Below, one piece after another: positions 40,977 to 52,794 of a stretch of DNA of 64,000 nt (position 1 is its first letter; the number at the start of each line of letters is the position of its first letter). The position numbers were made by a program, and so were the translations under genes. Under the pieces are notes generated by a model. It was given only the letters and a program-made list of their open reading frames with translations, searched no databases and had not been told where the DNA came from. The stretch is from CALODP01 sp942492055. Lineage in GTDB: Bacteria; Bacteroidota; Ignavibacteria; Ignavibacteriales; Melioribacteraceae. The stretch covers positions 1 through 64,000 of the forward strand of contig CALODP010000002.1 in NCBI GenBank assembly GCA_942492055.1. Direction: 5' to 3'.

Positions 40977-41591
40977 ATGAAAAAGTTTTTATGTTTATTG
41001 TTCTTAGCTTTTGGTTTAAATGCGCAAGCCAATGAAGCGACAAATCTTCTTGTAAAGCTACAAGAGAAATTCGATTCGATCGAGACAATTGCTTCTGATT
41101 TTAATCAGGCTTTTGCTCTGGAAAGCGGAGAACAGACAAGTGGTATTAATGGAAAATTTTACTATAAGCGAGTCGGGCATTTCCGCATTGAGCTTTCAAA
41201 ACAAGTTTTAATTTCGAATGGAAAATCTGTTTGGAATTATACAAAAGAAAAAAAGAGAGTTGTTGTCAGTAACATTGAAGACGACCCATCTAGCGTTAGT
41301 TTGGATAAGATAGTAAACGAATATCCTAAAAATTGTGATGTAAAACTCTTACAAAAGAATAGTGAGGGTGGTTTTGTTTTGGAATTTATTCCTTTGAACG
41401 GGAAAATTAATTTTCAAAGTGCGAAACTTTTTGTAGGATCAGATTTTATAATCGATCAAATTGAAATTGTTGATTTTAATAACATGAAAATGAGATTTAC
41501 TTTGTCTACTACAAAGATTAACTCTCCAATTGATGATTCAAATTTTCTATTTACCCCAACAGAAGGAATTAAAGTAATTGACCTCAGATAA
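40977..41591 (+). CDS. lolA: Outer-membrane lipoprotein carrier protein LolA
   Basis: A 204-residue periplasmic protein with a signal peptide (MKKFLCLLFLAFGLNAQA, cleaved near residue 18) and the LolA opening LLVKLQEKFDSIETIASDFNQ. LolA ferries lipoproteins from the inner membrane to the outer-membrane receptor. It starts directly after the ftsK stop (TAGATG), a pairing also common in proteobacteria. Its end overlaps the next gene by 14 bases. Confidence 0.9.
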   Translation: MKKFLCLLFLAFGLNAQANEATNLLVKLQEKFDSIETIASDFNQAFALESGEQTSGINGKFYYKRVGHFRIELSKQVLISNGKSVWNYTKEKKRVVVSNIEDDPSSVSLDKIVNEYPKNCDVKLLQKNSEGGFVLEFIPLNGKINFQSAKLFVGSDFIIDQIEIVDFNNMKMRFTLSTTKINSPIDDSNFLFTPTEGIKVIDLR

Positions 41592-42681
41592 GAAGTCTTA
41601 TGCGGATTTGAAGAAAAGAGTCGGATATTTTCTCCCTTTTCTTTTTACTATTGTGTTTCTCTACTTATCATTTAAGGATGTAGACATATCGGAAGCCATT
41701 AATCTTATTAGCCAGTTGTCTTTTGGGTGGTTATTGGTCTTTTTGCTAGTATTTATGTTTTCGCATTGGTTGCGTGCACTCAGATGGAAATTTATTATCC
41801 AATCGGTTAAGCCTGATGCATCATTATGGAACTTAATGGGAGCCACAATGATAGGATACGGTGTGAATTGTGTAATTCCTAGACTCGGAGAATTGTATCG
41901 TGCGCTTTTTATAGGAAAGTGGGAAAACCTTTCAAGGACATCGATGTTTGGTACAGTAATCGTAGAGAGAATGATAGATGTGATTGCTTTGGCTTTTTCT
42001 GTCTTGGTTAGCGTTATGATATATTCCGGAAATTTATATGAAGAAATTGTGTGGCTAAAATCTACAGTGATTGCCGGATTCATTGCAATATTTGCTGTTA
42101 TTTTATTTCTCGGATTATTAATAAAGTTTAAGAAGCGCTTTTCTGATATGCATGTTATGATTGTCGGTAAAATTTCGAAGAAACTTGCCGGAAAACTTCA
42201 ATACGTTTTAGAGACATTAATTGACGGGTTTGCAACAATAAAGACGTTCAAGAGTTTTATTTTTACCTTTCTATTATCTGCGATAATAATGGTTGTATAC
42301 GGACTAAATTCCTTAATTGGTTTTTATGTCTTAAATTTGGATGATGTATATACGGTAAATTATGCCATGGCTTGGGTTCTGATGACAATTAGTGCATTTG
42401 GGATTGTTATTCCAACACCAGGAGGCACAGGGTCTTATCACTTTATTACCATTTCGGTTTTAACAATGCTATACTCATTTACCACAGAGGCTGCTTCAGC
42501 GTTTGCGCTTCTAACCCATTTAATTTCCACGGTAACGTTTTTATCCTCAATGTTCTTTTTTGTTTTTGTAATAAATAACAAAAGAGCAAAAATGGGATTT
42601 CCAAGAGAAGATTTGCTAACAGTAATAAAATCAAACAGGAGAAGTGATGAAAAGGATAATCCTTTTGATGTGCTTAATTAA
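41578..42681 (+). CDS. Lysylphosphatidylglycerol synthase-like / UPF0104 membrane protein
   Basis: A 367-residue polytopic protein with about eight membrane segments. It fits the flippase-like half of lysyl-PG synthases (UPF0104, AglD-like); conserved spots are HWLRALRWKFII, IPRLGELYRALFIG, TVIVERMIDVIAL and IPTPGGTGSYHF. It lacks the cytosolic aminoacyl-transferase half of MprF, so it may only flip a lipid or lipid-linked sugar; the substrate is unknown. The start appears to be TTG 41578, inside lolA, since no in-frame ATG occurs before the first membrane segment; translation may be coupled. The next gene overlaps its end by 35 bases. Confidence 0.8.
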   Translation: MTSDKKSYADLKKRVGYFLPFLFTIVFLYLSFKDVDISEAINLISQLSFGWLLVFLLVFMFSHWLRALRWKFIIQSVKPDASLWNLMGATMIGYGVNCVIPRLGELYRALFIGKWENLSRTSMFGTVIVERMIDVIALAFSVLVSVMIYSGNLYEEIVWLKSTVIAGFIAIFAVILFLGLLIKFKKRFSDMHVMIVGKISKKLAGKLQYVLETLIDGFATIKTFKSFIFTFLLSAIIMVVYGLNSLIGFYVLNLDDVYTVNYAMAWVLMTISAFGIVIPTPGGTGSYHFITISVLTMLYSFTTEAASAFALLTHLISTVTFLSSMFFFVFVINNKRAKMGFPREDLLTVIKSNRRSDEKDNPFDVLN

Positions 42682-43294
42682 TACTGCTATTTTTGCTCAA
42701 TTTGATATTACTGCAGGAGGAGGAATAGGTTTTTATAATCATTCCGATCTTACCGATTATATCGAGACAATTACGACAGAAGATGACGCTAATACTTTTG
42801 GTACCGGTGGCGAATTGTTTTTGGCCGGGGACTATGTAATAGGGGAAAATCATCAGATAGGAGTAGAATATACCTATAGTTACTATTCTTTCAACGGAGT
42901 AACCAATTCCGGGGGAATGAATTACGATTTATCTTATTCGCACCATAAACCTTCAGTAATGTATTATTATGTTGTTCCGAATACTTCAAAAGAGTACCGG
43001 TTCAAATTCGGGGCGGGATTCGGCCCACGTTATATTAGTGTTGATGAAGATATTCTTTCTGCAATCAATTATACATCTACGGGATGGGGAGTTTTATTAA
43101 GAGCTCAAGGAGTGTCAGCTCTGGATAAGCATGTTTTTATTACTCTCGGTGGAACCTGTCGTTACGATCAGCCTGGGGTGCCTGAGAACAATGGTAAAAA
43201 AATTACCTACGCAAATTCCGGTTCAAAGAATCATTCGGTTGATTTTGATGGAGTTTCATTTAGTGTGGAGATCGGAATTACATATTCATTTTAG
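42647..43294 (+). CDS. Exported outer-membrane beta-barrel protein
   Basis: A 215-residue protein. It has a signal peptide (MKRIILLMCLINTAIFAQ, cleaved near residue 18), then Gly/Tyr/Phe-rich alternating strands (GVEYTYSYYSFNGV, FGAGFGPRYISV) and a C-terminal GITYSF. It looks like a small OmpW/opacity-type barrel. ATG 42647 is chosen over GTG 42644; AGGAGA lies just upstream. The start lies inside the flippase-like gene and its end is 9 bases before uppP, so it belongs to an envelope operon. Confidence 0.78.
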   Translation: MKRIILLMCLINTAIFAQFDITAGGGIGFYNHSDLTDYIETITTEDDANTFGTGGELFLAGDYVIGENHQIGVEYTYSYYSFNGVTNSGGMNYDLSYSHHKPSVMYYYVVPNTSKEYRFKFGAGFGPRYISVDEDILSAINYTSTGWGVLLRAQGVSALDKHVFITLGGTCRYDQPGVPENNGKKITYANSGSKNHSVDFDGVSFSVEIGITYSF

Positions 43295-43303
43295 GGGGAC
43301 TTG

Positions 43304-44152
43304 ATGTCAATTATTGAAGCAATTATTCTCGGAATCATTCAAGGACTTACCGAGTTTTTACCTATTAGCAGTACTGGACATCTTACGGTTGCCGGGAAGT
43401 TGATGGGGTTAATATCTGCTGAGCATCCTGAGAAATGGACTGCTTTTATAGCAGTTGTGCAGCTAGGTACTCTTGCAGCAATTTTAGTCTATTTCTGGAA
43501 AGATTTATGGCATATCTTTATCGATTTTATGGAAGATAATCTTTTCAAAAGAAAAAGCTTTTCGAAGCAATCTTCAAATTCATTGATGGGATGGTATATA
43601 ATATTAGGAACAGTACCTGTAGTAATAATAGGACTGGGATTTAAGGATATTATTGAAGGTGCTTTAACAAAAAATTTGAATGTGATTGCCGGAAGTTTGA
43701 TTGCATTAGGAATGATTTTGGCATTAGCCGAAAAGTTCGGAAATTTTACCAGAGAGTTGAAAGAGCTTAAGTTAAGAGATGCCATGCTTATCGGATTAGC
43801 TCAGTGTTTAGCACTAATTCCCGGCTCTTCACGATCCGGAACAACAATTACTGCCGGTTTGTTTTTAGGATTCAAAAGAGAAACAGCTGCGAGATTTTCT
43901 TTTCTCCTTAGTGTACCTGCAATATTTGGTAGTGGAATTTTGGAATTCTTCGAGGTAATGAAGGATATTAACTCATCAGAACTGATTGCAATGAGTATAG
44001 CAACTATAGTTTCTGCTATTAGTGGCTATTTAACAATAGCTTTTCTATTGAATTTCTTAAAAAAGAATACAACCTATTCATTTGTTGTATACAGAATTTT
44101 AATCGGATTAACAATTTACGGCTTGATTTCATTTAGTGTTATTAATCCATAG
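43304..44152 (+). CDS. uppP: Undecaprenyl-diphosphatase UppP/BacA
   Basis: A 282-residue membrane phosphatase that recycles undecaprenyl pyrophosphate to the carrier used for peptidoglycan and O-glycans. The two active-site motifs are [14 protein letters not shown] (~13-26) and [15 protein letters not shown] (~168-182). About eight membrane segments are seen. ATG 43304 with AGGGGG 8 bases before is preferred to TTG 43301. It gives some bacitracin resistance when overproduced, by family knowledge. Confidence 0.96.
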   Translation: MSIIEAIILGIIQGLTEFLPISSTGHLTVAGKLMGLISAEHPEKWTAFIAVVQLGTLAAILVYFWKDLWHIFIDFMEDNLFKRKSFSKQSSNSLMGWYIILGTVPVVIIGLGFKDIIEGALTKNLNVIAGSLIALGMILALAEKFGNFTRELKELKLRDAMLIGLAQCLALIPGSSRSGTTITAGLFLGFKRETAARFSFLLSVPAIFGSGILEFFEVMKDINSSELIAMSIATIVSAISGYLTIAFLLNFLKKNTTYSFVVYRILIGLTIYGLISFSVINP

Positions 44153-44160
44153 GAGTTAAA

Positions 44161-44802
44161 ATGAAGAGAATATTTTTATTGATTTTTCTCGGTATCTGTT
44201 TATCTTTTTGCAGTGCACAAAAAGCAGATCCGGTTACGAAAAAAGAGAAAGATGATTCAATAAATAAAAAAATAGAGGCTGAAATGGAAGATTTAATGAA
44301 TTTGCAAGATGGGGATACATTAGTTGCAAAAATAGAAACCAACATGGGAACAATTGAAATTGAGTTATATGCAGATCTTGTTCCGAAAACAGTAAAAAAT
44401 TTCGTCGGTTTATCGTTGAAGGGAGTATATGACGGAGTTATCTTTCACAGAGTAATAGATCAGTTTATGATTCAAGGTGGTGATCCTACTGGAACAGGAC
44501 GTGGAGGCGAAAGCTTTTATGGTGGAAAGTTTGAAGATGAATTTGTTGATTCACTTCGTCATGACACCTCTGGGATTTTATCAATGGCTAATGCCGGTCC
44601 GAATACAAATTCCAGTCAATTTTTCATTACTTTGATTCCAACACCTTGGTTGGACGGAAAGCACTCAATATTTGGGAAAGTTATCGCAGGGATGAATGTT
44701 GTTGAGTCAATCGGAAAAGTTCCAACTACAAAACCATTTGACAAACCACTAAATGATGTTGTCATGGAAAAAGTTACTATTGAAAAGAGAAACGCGGAAT
44801 AA
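44161..44802 (+). CDS. Cyclophilin-type peptidyl-prolyl isomerase, exported
   Basis: A 213-residue protein. An N-terminal hydrophobic signal ends in LSFCSAQ; the Cys may be lipidated, though LSFC is a poor lipobox. A charged linker (to ~residue 55) is followed by a cyclophilin domain (~56-210), with [19 protein letters not shown] carrying the Arg, Phe and Gln of the active site, then NSSQFFIT and [12 protein letters not shown]. It probably folds proteins in the periplasm. A GGAG site lies before the ATG. Confidence 0.92.
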   Translation: MKRIFLLIFLGICLSFCSAQKADPVTKKEKDDSINKKIEAEMEDLMNLQDGDTLVAKIETNMGTIEIELYADLVPKTVKNFVGLSLKGVYDGVIFHRVIDQFMIQGGDPTGTGRGGESFYGGKFEDEFVDSLRHDTSGILSMANAGPNTNSSQFFITLIPTPWLDGKHSIFGKVIAGMNVVESIGKVPTTKPFDKPLNDVVMEKVTIEKRNAE

Positions 44803-44814
44803 TAATATAGCAAT

Positions 44815-45828
44815 ATGGCATACGATAACGGAATAGAATCAATATATAATTTGCAAAAATATGTTTCGAAAACGAAACATATGCCGATCTACTTTTTTTT
44901 CGGCGAAGATGATTTTACTATAAATAATGCAATCAAAACTCTTACTGACCTTTTGAATCCATTGGTAGCAAGTGATTTCGATACGGAAGTTATTAAGGCA
45001 ACAAAAGAGATCTCAGCTGGCGGGATTATTGACCTAGCCTCTGCGTTTCCTTTCGGAGATGGGAAAAAGGTCATTACTGTTAAAAATTTCGAAAATGTTC
45101 AGGATAAGAAAAGCTTAGCTAGTTTTGTAAATAATCCAACCGAGTTTACGATTCTGATAATTTCTCAGATTCAGAAGAAAATTGAGCTAAATAAAGAACC
45201 GTATCTTTCATTAAAAAAACACAATTTTCTTTTTGAAGCGAAGGAATTGAAAGGAGCAGAATTAAAGAATTGGCTTGTTAGAAAAGCAAAACATTTAGGC
45301 TTCATATTGGGAGAGAGTGAAGGGAGTGCTATGATTGATCTTATTGGAGACAACAAAGCATTGCTTGAAAATCATCTTCAAAAATTTTCAGATTTTTTAG
45401 GTGAGAATAAGGAAATTACCCTAGAGGTAATTGAGAAATTAACTACAAAGACAAAGGAATATACGATTTTTAATATGCAAGATGCTCTGAGCAGAGGAGA
45501 TAAAGCAGAAGCATTAAAAGTCGGTTATTGGCTAATTAACAATGGTACCGAAATGGTATATATAATTTCGATGCTGACCCGATATATTTCTACTTTGTCT
45601 AAAGTAGTTGAGCTGAATCGTCACAATATGTCCGAATTCGAAGCTGCAAAACTTGCCGGAGTTTCTCCGTTTTATTATAAGAAATGTCGTTTGGCAAGAT
45701 ATATGTTAAATGAATATCGGCTTCTCAGAGCAACACGTGCATTGCTTGAGTCGGATATCGCAATAAAGTCAACTTCCATAGATCAAAAAAGTGCTCTAAC
45801 AGTATTAATATCGAAGATTTTGGAATAA
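44815..45828 (+). CDS. holA: DNA polymerase III delta subunit
   Basis: A 337-residue clamp-loader subunit. IYFFFGEDDFTINNAIKTL near the N terminus matches the family opening, followed by helix-rich domains. The pattern KSLASFVNNP, LLENHLQKFSDF and the final YMLNEYRLLRATRALLESDIAIKS tail fits HolA, which opens the sliding clamp. Family sequence is weakly conserved, so the call rests on these spots and on length. It starts 12 bases after the cyclophilin gene. Confidence 0.85.
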   Translation: MAYDNGIESIYNLQKYVSKTKHMPIYFFFGEDDFTINNAIKTLTDLLNPLVASDFDTEVIKATKEISAGGIIDLASAFPFGDGKKVITVKNFENVQDKKSLASFVNNPTEFTILIISQIQKKIELNKEPYLSLKKHNFLFEAKELKGAELKNWLVRKAKHLGFILGESEGSAMIDLIGDNKALLENHLQKFSDFLGENKEITLEVIEKLTTKTKEYTIFNMQDALSRGDKAEALKVGYWLINNGTEMVYIISMLTRYISTLSKVVELNRHNMSEFEAAKLAGVSPFYYKKCRLARYMLNEYRLLRATRALLESDIAIKSTSIDQKSALTVLISKILE

Positions 45829-45841
45829 TCTTGGGGGATAT

Positions 45842-45870
45842 TTGATATTGACCCGAATGATATGTAAAAT
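45842..45870 (+). promoter_or_regulatory. Promoter of the ECF sigma factor gene
   Basis: TTGATA (45842-45847), a 17-bp spacer and TAAAAT (45865-45870); RNA would begin near 45877, about 41 bases before the start codon. Confidence 0.7.
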
Positions 45871-45917
45871 TAGCGCCATTAGTTGAAACTTTTTATCACA
45901 AAACAAGTATAAAATCA

Positions 45918-46505
45918 TTGGATAAGAGCCTATTCGCATTAACAGATGAAGAGCTTATCAAGGAATTTCAAGATAACAACACGATCAAGGCATATGAAAT
46001 TCTTGTCAAAAGGTACAAAGATCCTTTAATGAACTTTGTCTATCGTTTTTTGGGAGATAAGGATGCATGTACTGATGTTGTTCAAGACACTATGATGAAA
46101 TTCTATATGAACAAGGATTCTTATAAATCCTTTGCTAAATTTTCAACATGGATTTATACTATAGCGGGAAATTTGGCCAAAAATGAGCTCAAAAGAAGGA
46201 AAAGAAGGCAAATATTTTCTCTTAACAATAATGATGATGATGAAAGGACGATCCAAGTAGAGGATAAGTCATTTTGGGCTCCTGATCGTGTTGCTGATAG
46301 CAATATCAAAAATGAGATTATACAGAAAGCTCTTTTAAAAGTAAAACCGGTTTATAGAGAAGTGGTTATTTTAAGAGATATTCAGGCTCTTTCTTACGAG
46401 GAAATTGCTGAAATAACCGATTTATCTATTGGAACGGTCAAATCGCGAATTAATCGCGGAAGAGCTCAACTACAAAAATTGTTGAAAAATATATATAAAG
46501 AGTAG
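45918..46505 (+). CDS. RNA polymerase ECF sigma factor (RpoE-like)
   Basis: A 195-residue extracytoplasmic-function sigma factor. Region 2 spans ~20-95 (AYEILVKRYKDPLMNFVYRFLGD, then CTDVVQDTMMKFY and FSTWIYTIAGNLA). A variable linker follows, then region 4 (~130-185, PVYREVVILRDIQALSYEEIAEI and GTVKSRINRGRAQL). No ATG is available in frame before region 2; TTG 45918 is the likely start, with no Shine-Dalgarno site visible. It is followed after 3 bases by a single-span membrane protein that is probably its anti-sigma factor. Stimulus unknown. Confidence 0.92.
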   Translation: MDKSLFALTDEELIKEFQDNNTIKAYEILVKRYKDPLMNFVYRFLGDKDACTDVVQDTMMKFYMNKDSYKSFAKFSTWIYTIAGNLAKNELKRRKRRQIFSLNNNDDDERTIQVEDKSFWAPDRVADSNIKNEIIQKALLKVKPVYREVVILRDIQALSYEEIAEITDLSIGTVKSRINRGRAQLQKLLKNIYKE

Positions 46506-46508
46506 CCT

Positions 46509-47195
46509 ATGGAAAAGAAATTTTACAATAATTTTGAGGATGAAAAGTTTCAAGAAGTTATTGAAGTACTTCAAGATCTTCCTGATATTAAAGCTCCCGA
46601 TAATTTTGAATTTCGGATAATTACGAAAATCGAAAATAAGAATTATGAGCTTACTACGGAAAGGACTTTTTGGGGCAAAATAAGATGGACAATAAAACCT
46701 GCTATTGCATTTGGTTTTTCTGCAGTAGTTCTGTTTTTTGTTGCATTTAATGAATCCGGTGACCTTGAAAATCCTTTATTAACCGCTCCCAAAAGAAATG
46801 ATGTTGCATCTGTAAAGCCGGATACTATTACAATGAATAGAAGTGCGGTGGCGGATATTTCCGTATTACCAAAGAGCAAAAAGGGTGCTCTTAGTGATAA
46901 AAGAGTAGAGCCAAATAATGTGGAGACCTACAGAGTGGTTCTTCAGCCGAACGATGTTGTAACAGGAGAAAAAGTTGATTATCCCTTTAATGAAAAGAAT
47001 TCCGTTCCATTGGATAACATGTTGAATAGCGGAGTTTATAACCGACAACCGAACAACAGATCTACCTTAGCTGGTGCTGGAAATAGAAATTATCATTTCA
47101 ATGGATTTTATATTCGCGAAGTGGAAAAAGAAAAATTGGACACTTTGAAGAACAAAATTGATTCGTTGAAGAATCACGGGAACGGGAAAAAATAA
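46509..47195 (+). CDS. Probable membrane anti-sigma factor
   Basis: A 228-residue protein with a cytoplasmic N-terminal part (~1-62), one membrane segment (~63-82, PAIAFGFSAVVLFFVAF) and an extracytoplasmic part rich in Asn, Asp and Lys. The cytoplasmic part has LQDLPDIKAPDNFEFRIITKI, a pattern often seen in anti-sigma proteins of FCB bacteria, but no zinc-binding HxxxCxxC. The call rests on that and on its place 3 bases after the ECF sigma gene. The end of the protein has a short coiled coil (EKEKLDTLKNKIDSLKN). Family membership is not firm. Confidence 0.65.
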   Translation: MEKKFYNNFEDEKFQEVIEVLQDLPDIKAPDNFEFRIITKIENKNYELTTERTFWGKIRWTIKPAIAFGFSAVVLFFVAFNESGDLENPLLTAPKRNDVASVKPDTITMNRSAVADISVLPKSKKGALSDKRVEPNNVETYRVVLQPNDVVTGEKVDYPFNEKNSVPLDNMLNSGVYNRQPNNRSTLAGAGNRNYHFNGFYIREVEKEKLDTLKNKIDSLKNHGNGKK

Positions 47196-47223
47196 ATTTG
47201 AGTAAAAATCTTATTTCTCATAT

Positions 47224-47252
47224 TTGTAATTTTTTGAAAATGTACCTATATT
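47224..47252 (+). promoter_or_regulatory. Promoter of rpmE
   Basis: TTGTAA (47224-47229), a 17-bp spacer and TATATT (47247-47252), 35 bases before the ATG. No Zur-type palindrome was recognised. Confidence 0.65.
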
Positions 47253-47287
47253 AGACGTCTGTAAAAATTAAGAACTAGGGAATTACT

Positions 47288-47539
47288 ATGAAAAAAGGTA
47301 TACATCCAGCAGATTATAGACCGGTTGTGTTTAAAGATATCTCTGTTGATCATGCGTTTATCTGCAGATCATCAGTAAAAACTAATGAAACTATTGTTTG
47401 GGAAGATGGAAATACTTACCCATTGGTTAAGTTGGAAATTTCTAATATGTCACATCCGTTTTATACTGGTAAACAAAAATTACTTGATGCTACCGGTAGA
47501 GTTGAGCGATTCAACAAAAAATACGGAATCAAAAAGTAA
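47288..47539 (+). CDS. rpmE: 50S ribosomal protein L31, type B
   Basis: An 83-residue protein. [17 protein letters not shown] opens it, and [26 protein letters not shown] is the family C-terminal pattern. It lacks the CxxC zinc pairs of type A L31 and so is the zinc-independent form, normal in FCB bacteria. It has its own promoter and terminator, and AGGGAA precedes the ATG. Confidence 0.95.
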   Translation: MKKGIHPADYRPVVFKDISVDHAFICRSSVKTNETIVWEDGNTYPLVKLEISNMSHPFYTGKQKLLDATGRVERFNKKYGIKK

Positions 47540-47565
47540 TTTGTATGAGTTTGATTATAATAAAG

Positions 47566-47597
47566 AGCCGAAGATTTTTCTTCGGCTTTTTTTTTAC
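47566..47597 (+). terminator. Rho-independent terminator of rpmE
   Basis: AGCCGAAGA (47566-47574) and TCTTCGGCT (47579-47587) form a 9-bp perfect stem with a TTTT loop, followed by about ten T. Confidence 0.93.
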
Positions 47598-47879
47598 ATT
47601 CTTCTTCTATATTGCATTCTTTTTCCATTATTGTTCGATAATCAGAATATTCTATTGACCAGCCTTAAAAATAAATTGTAATTAACACATATAAGAGCCA
47701 TTATTTGTCCCAATAGCTATTGAATATATGAAAAGACAAGACTATCTTTTGTTTATTTCGACAGCAATAATGTCAGAAGAAAAATCTATTTTCATGTAGT
47801 ATGTTCTGTCTGAGTTGACATTATTCGAAATAAAAGTTTTGGATTTTTTTTATCTTTAGCATTAGATTAAAAATAAATT

Positions 47880-47897
47880 CAAGATTTTCGAATCTTG
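47880..47897 (+). promoter_or_regulatory. UUCG hairpin in the rsmB leader
   Basis: CAAGATT (47880-47886) and AATCTTG (47891-47897) form a 7-bp stem capped by TTCG, ending 12 bases before the rsmB ATG. It may affect mRNA stability or translation; no T-run follows, so it is not a terminator. Confidence 0.45.
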
Positions 47898-47909
47898 GTG
47901 GAAAGCGAT

Positions 47910-49283
47910 ATGGGAAAAAGTGATAGTAAATTGGCGTACAGCGAAACCGACTTATATTCGGGCGTTCGTGGCATTGCCGTAAAGGTATTGAATCGGATTG
48001 ATAGAACTGACGCTTATTTGGATAAGATGCTAGAGATTGAAATAAAAAATTCGGAATTGAAGAGTAATGATAAAGCACTGCTGTTCGAAATAGTTCATGG
48101 TGTAATTCGATGGCTTAGTAGAATAGATTGGATTTTGAATGGGTTTTACAAGGGACAGTTCTCCAAATGTATTCCTAATATAAAAAATTCGATGAGAGTT
48201 GCTCTTTATCAAATAATGTTCTTGGATAAGGTTCCTGATTATGCTGCTGTTAATGAAGCAGTGGAATTTGTAAAAAGGCTTCAAGGTAAGAAACCTGCTG
48301 ATCTGACTAACGCTGTTCTTCGAAACATAATTAGAAGCAAAGATGGAATAAGGTATCCAGATTCGGAGGAGGATCTAATAGGTTATTTGGTTGCTTACTA
48401 TTCTCACCCGGGCTGGCTTGTAAAGCGATGGGTGAACAAATTCGGGCAAGCCTTTACCGAGGAATTAATGAAAGCAAACAATAATAAGCCTACCTTAATG
48501 TTGAGAGTTAATAAACTGAAGACATCCGACGAGGAATTAAAGAAGCTATTGACACAAGTCAATTTAGAGTATTCCTCAGGTAGATACATGGATGAATTTA
48601 TTCGTATGAATAGCCTTTCCAACATTACAGACTGGGAGTTTTTCAAAAAAGGCTATTTTGCCATTCAAGACGAAAGTACAGGAATGTCTTGCCACTTATT
48701 AGATCCGAAACCGGGTATGAGAGTTTTGGATTTATGTGCGGCTCCCGGCGGAAAATCTGCTTTTATGGCAGATCTGATGAATAACGAGGGAGAAATAGTC
48801 GCTCTTGACAAATATGAGAGCCGAATAAAGCTAACTGCTCGAAATTTGGAGCGCCTTGGAGTTGAGAATGTAAACCTTGTTGAGGCGGATGCATTGGAAT
48901 ATACCGATAAGGAAAAGTTCGATAGAATATTGTTAGATGCCCCTTGCTCCGGACTAGGGACTTTGACAAAAAAGCCTGATATCAAGTGGAAGAGAGATCT
49001 GGGGGATATCAGAAAATTAAATAAAATTCAATTACAATTATTAGAAAAAGCCTCCACATTGTTGAAGTCAGATGGGTATATGGTTTATAGTACTTGCACA
49101 ATAGATCCGGAAGAAAATTTCGGTATTGTTGCTAAGTTTTTGGAAAGTCATCCGGAATTCAAACTGGTACGACCAGATGAGCAATTCCCGGAAATATTGA
49201 TTGATAGCAACAATTGCTTACAGACATTTCCTCATATTCATTTGATAGACGGGGCATTTGCCGCGAAATTAACTTTTAAATAA
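47910..49283 (+). CDS. rsmB: 16S rRNA m5C967 methyltransferase RsmB
   Basis: A 457-residue SAM methyltransferase. The N-terminal NusB-like helical domain (~1-140: VLNRIDRTDAYLDKML, EIVHGVIRWLSRIDWIL) is followed by the methyltransferase domain. There VLDLCAAPGGKSAFMADLM (~277-295) binds SAM, LDAPCSGLGTL (~345-355) holds the first Cys, and YSTCTIDPEENFGIV (~398-412) the catalytic Cys. ATG 47910 with GGTGGAAAG nearby is preferred to the TTG 15 bases upstream, which lies in a hairpin. It starts the rsmB-rodZ-ligA run. Confidence 0.93.
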   Translation: MGKSDSKLAYSETDLYSGVRGIAVKVLNRIDRTDAYLDKMLEIEIKNSELKSNDKALLFEIVHGVIRWLSRIDWILNGFYKGQFSKCIPNIKNSMRVALYQIMFLDKVPDYAAVNEAVEFVKRLQGKKPADLTNAVLRNIIRSKDGIRYPDSEEDLIGYLVAYYSHPGWLVKRWVNKFGQAFTEELMKANNNKPTLMLRVNKLKTSDEELKKLLTQVNLEYSSGRYMDEFIRMNSLSNITDWEFFKKGYFAIQDESTGMSCHLLDPKPGMRVLDLCAAPGGKSAFMADLMNNEGEIVALDKYESRIKLTARNLERLGVENVNLVEADALEYTDKEKFDRILLDAPCSGLGTLTKKPDIKWKRDLGDIRKLNKIQLQLLEKASTLLKSDGYMVYSTCTIDPEENFGIVAKFLESHPEFKLVRPDEQFPEILIDSNNCLQTFPHIHLIDGAFAAKLTFK

Positions 49284-49300
49284 ATAATACTTTTGGAATT

Positions 49301-52198
<2,898 letters not shown>

Positions 52199-52199
<1 letters not shown>

Positions 52200-52720
52200 T
52201 GTTCGATTATTGGAAAAGTTCAATTGCAACTTACTTTATTAAACGTAAATATCTTGGTATTGTAACCGGAACTATGAGCTATAATAGCTTTTTTACCTCA
52301 GCGGAAAAACTGCTAATTCTGGTTCCTGAAAAGATGAGCTCAGAGGGTTTCGGGAAAATTGCTAACTTTCTTGAGAAAAGTGGCAAAAAGTATGAGCTTG
52401 TTGTAGATAATAAGCGAGTAGAGGAGTTTGCTCAATATCATTCGCAAATTATTGCTATTAATGAAGATGAAAGGAATTGGCTAAAATTGCCCAAAAAAAG
52501 TCTGAGGGAAAAGATTTCGAGTAAGGACTTCGATATTGTAATAGACTTGGAAATTGAAGAAAATTTATTATATAGTACTTTATCGAATTTGGCGACTACA
52601 AAAGTGAAAGTAGGATTTAAGAAGGAAAACTCAGATTTATATTATAATTTCCAGATTTTGCCTGAAATAAATTCTGAAATTTCATATGGAAATTTATTAA
52701 ATTCACTACAGATGTTTTGA
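52199..52720 (+). CDS. DUF6913-like protein of unknown function
   Basis: A 173-residue protein with no signal or membrane segment. The pattern DFDIVIDLEIEENLLYSTLS and KVKVGFKKENSDLYYNF resembles DUF6913, a family common in Bacteroidetes that looks like a degenerate GT9 (heptosyltransferase) fold; the resemblance is by eye. The ATG shares its A with the ligA stop (TAATG), so the two are coupled. No function is proposed. Confidence 0.6.
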
Positions 52721-52794
52721 TAGCCTAACATCAGATAATTTGGTAGAGCCTTATAATTAACTAACATTATTATTCAAAAGAAACGAACTTTATC

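Larger units (their letters stand above)
47540..47909. other. Intergenic region between rpmE and rsmB
   Basis: The first 57 bases hold the rpmE terminator. The rest is AT-rich with no credible gene. A weak promoter candidate for rsmB is TTGGAT (47839-47844), 17 bp, TTAGAT (47862-47867). A hairpin with a TTCG loop (47880-47897) lies before the rsmB start. Confidence 0.4.

Noticed and set aside
47566..47909. Small RNA gene after rpmE
   Set aside because: Apart from the terminator and a leader hairpin, I see no paired structure with its own terminator; promoter signals are weak.
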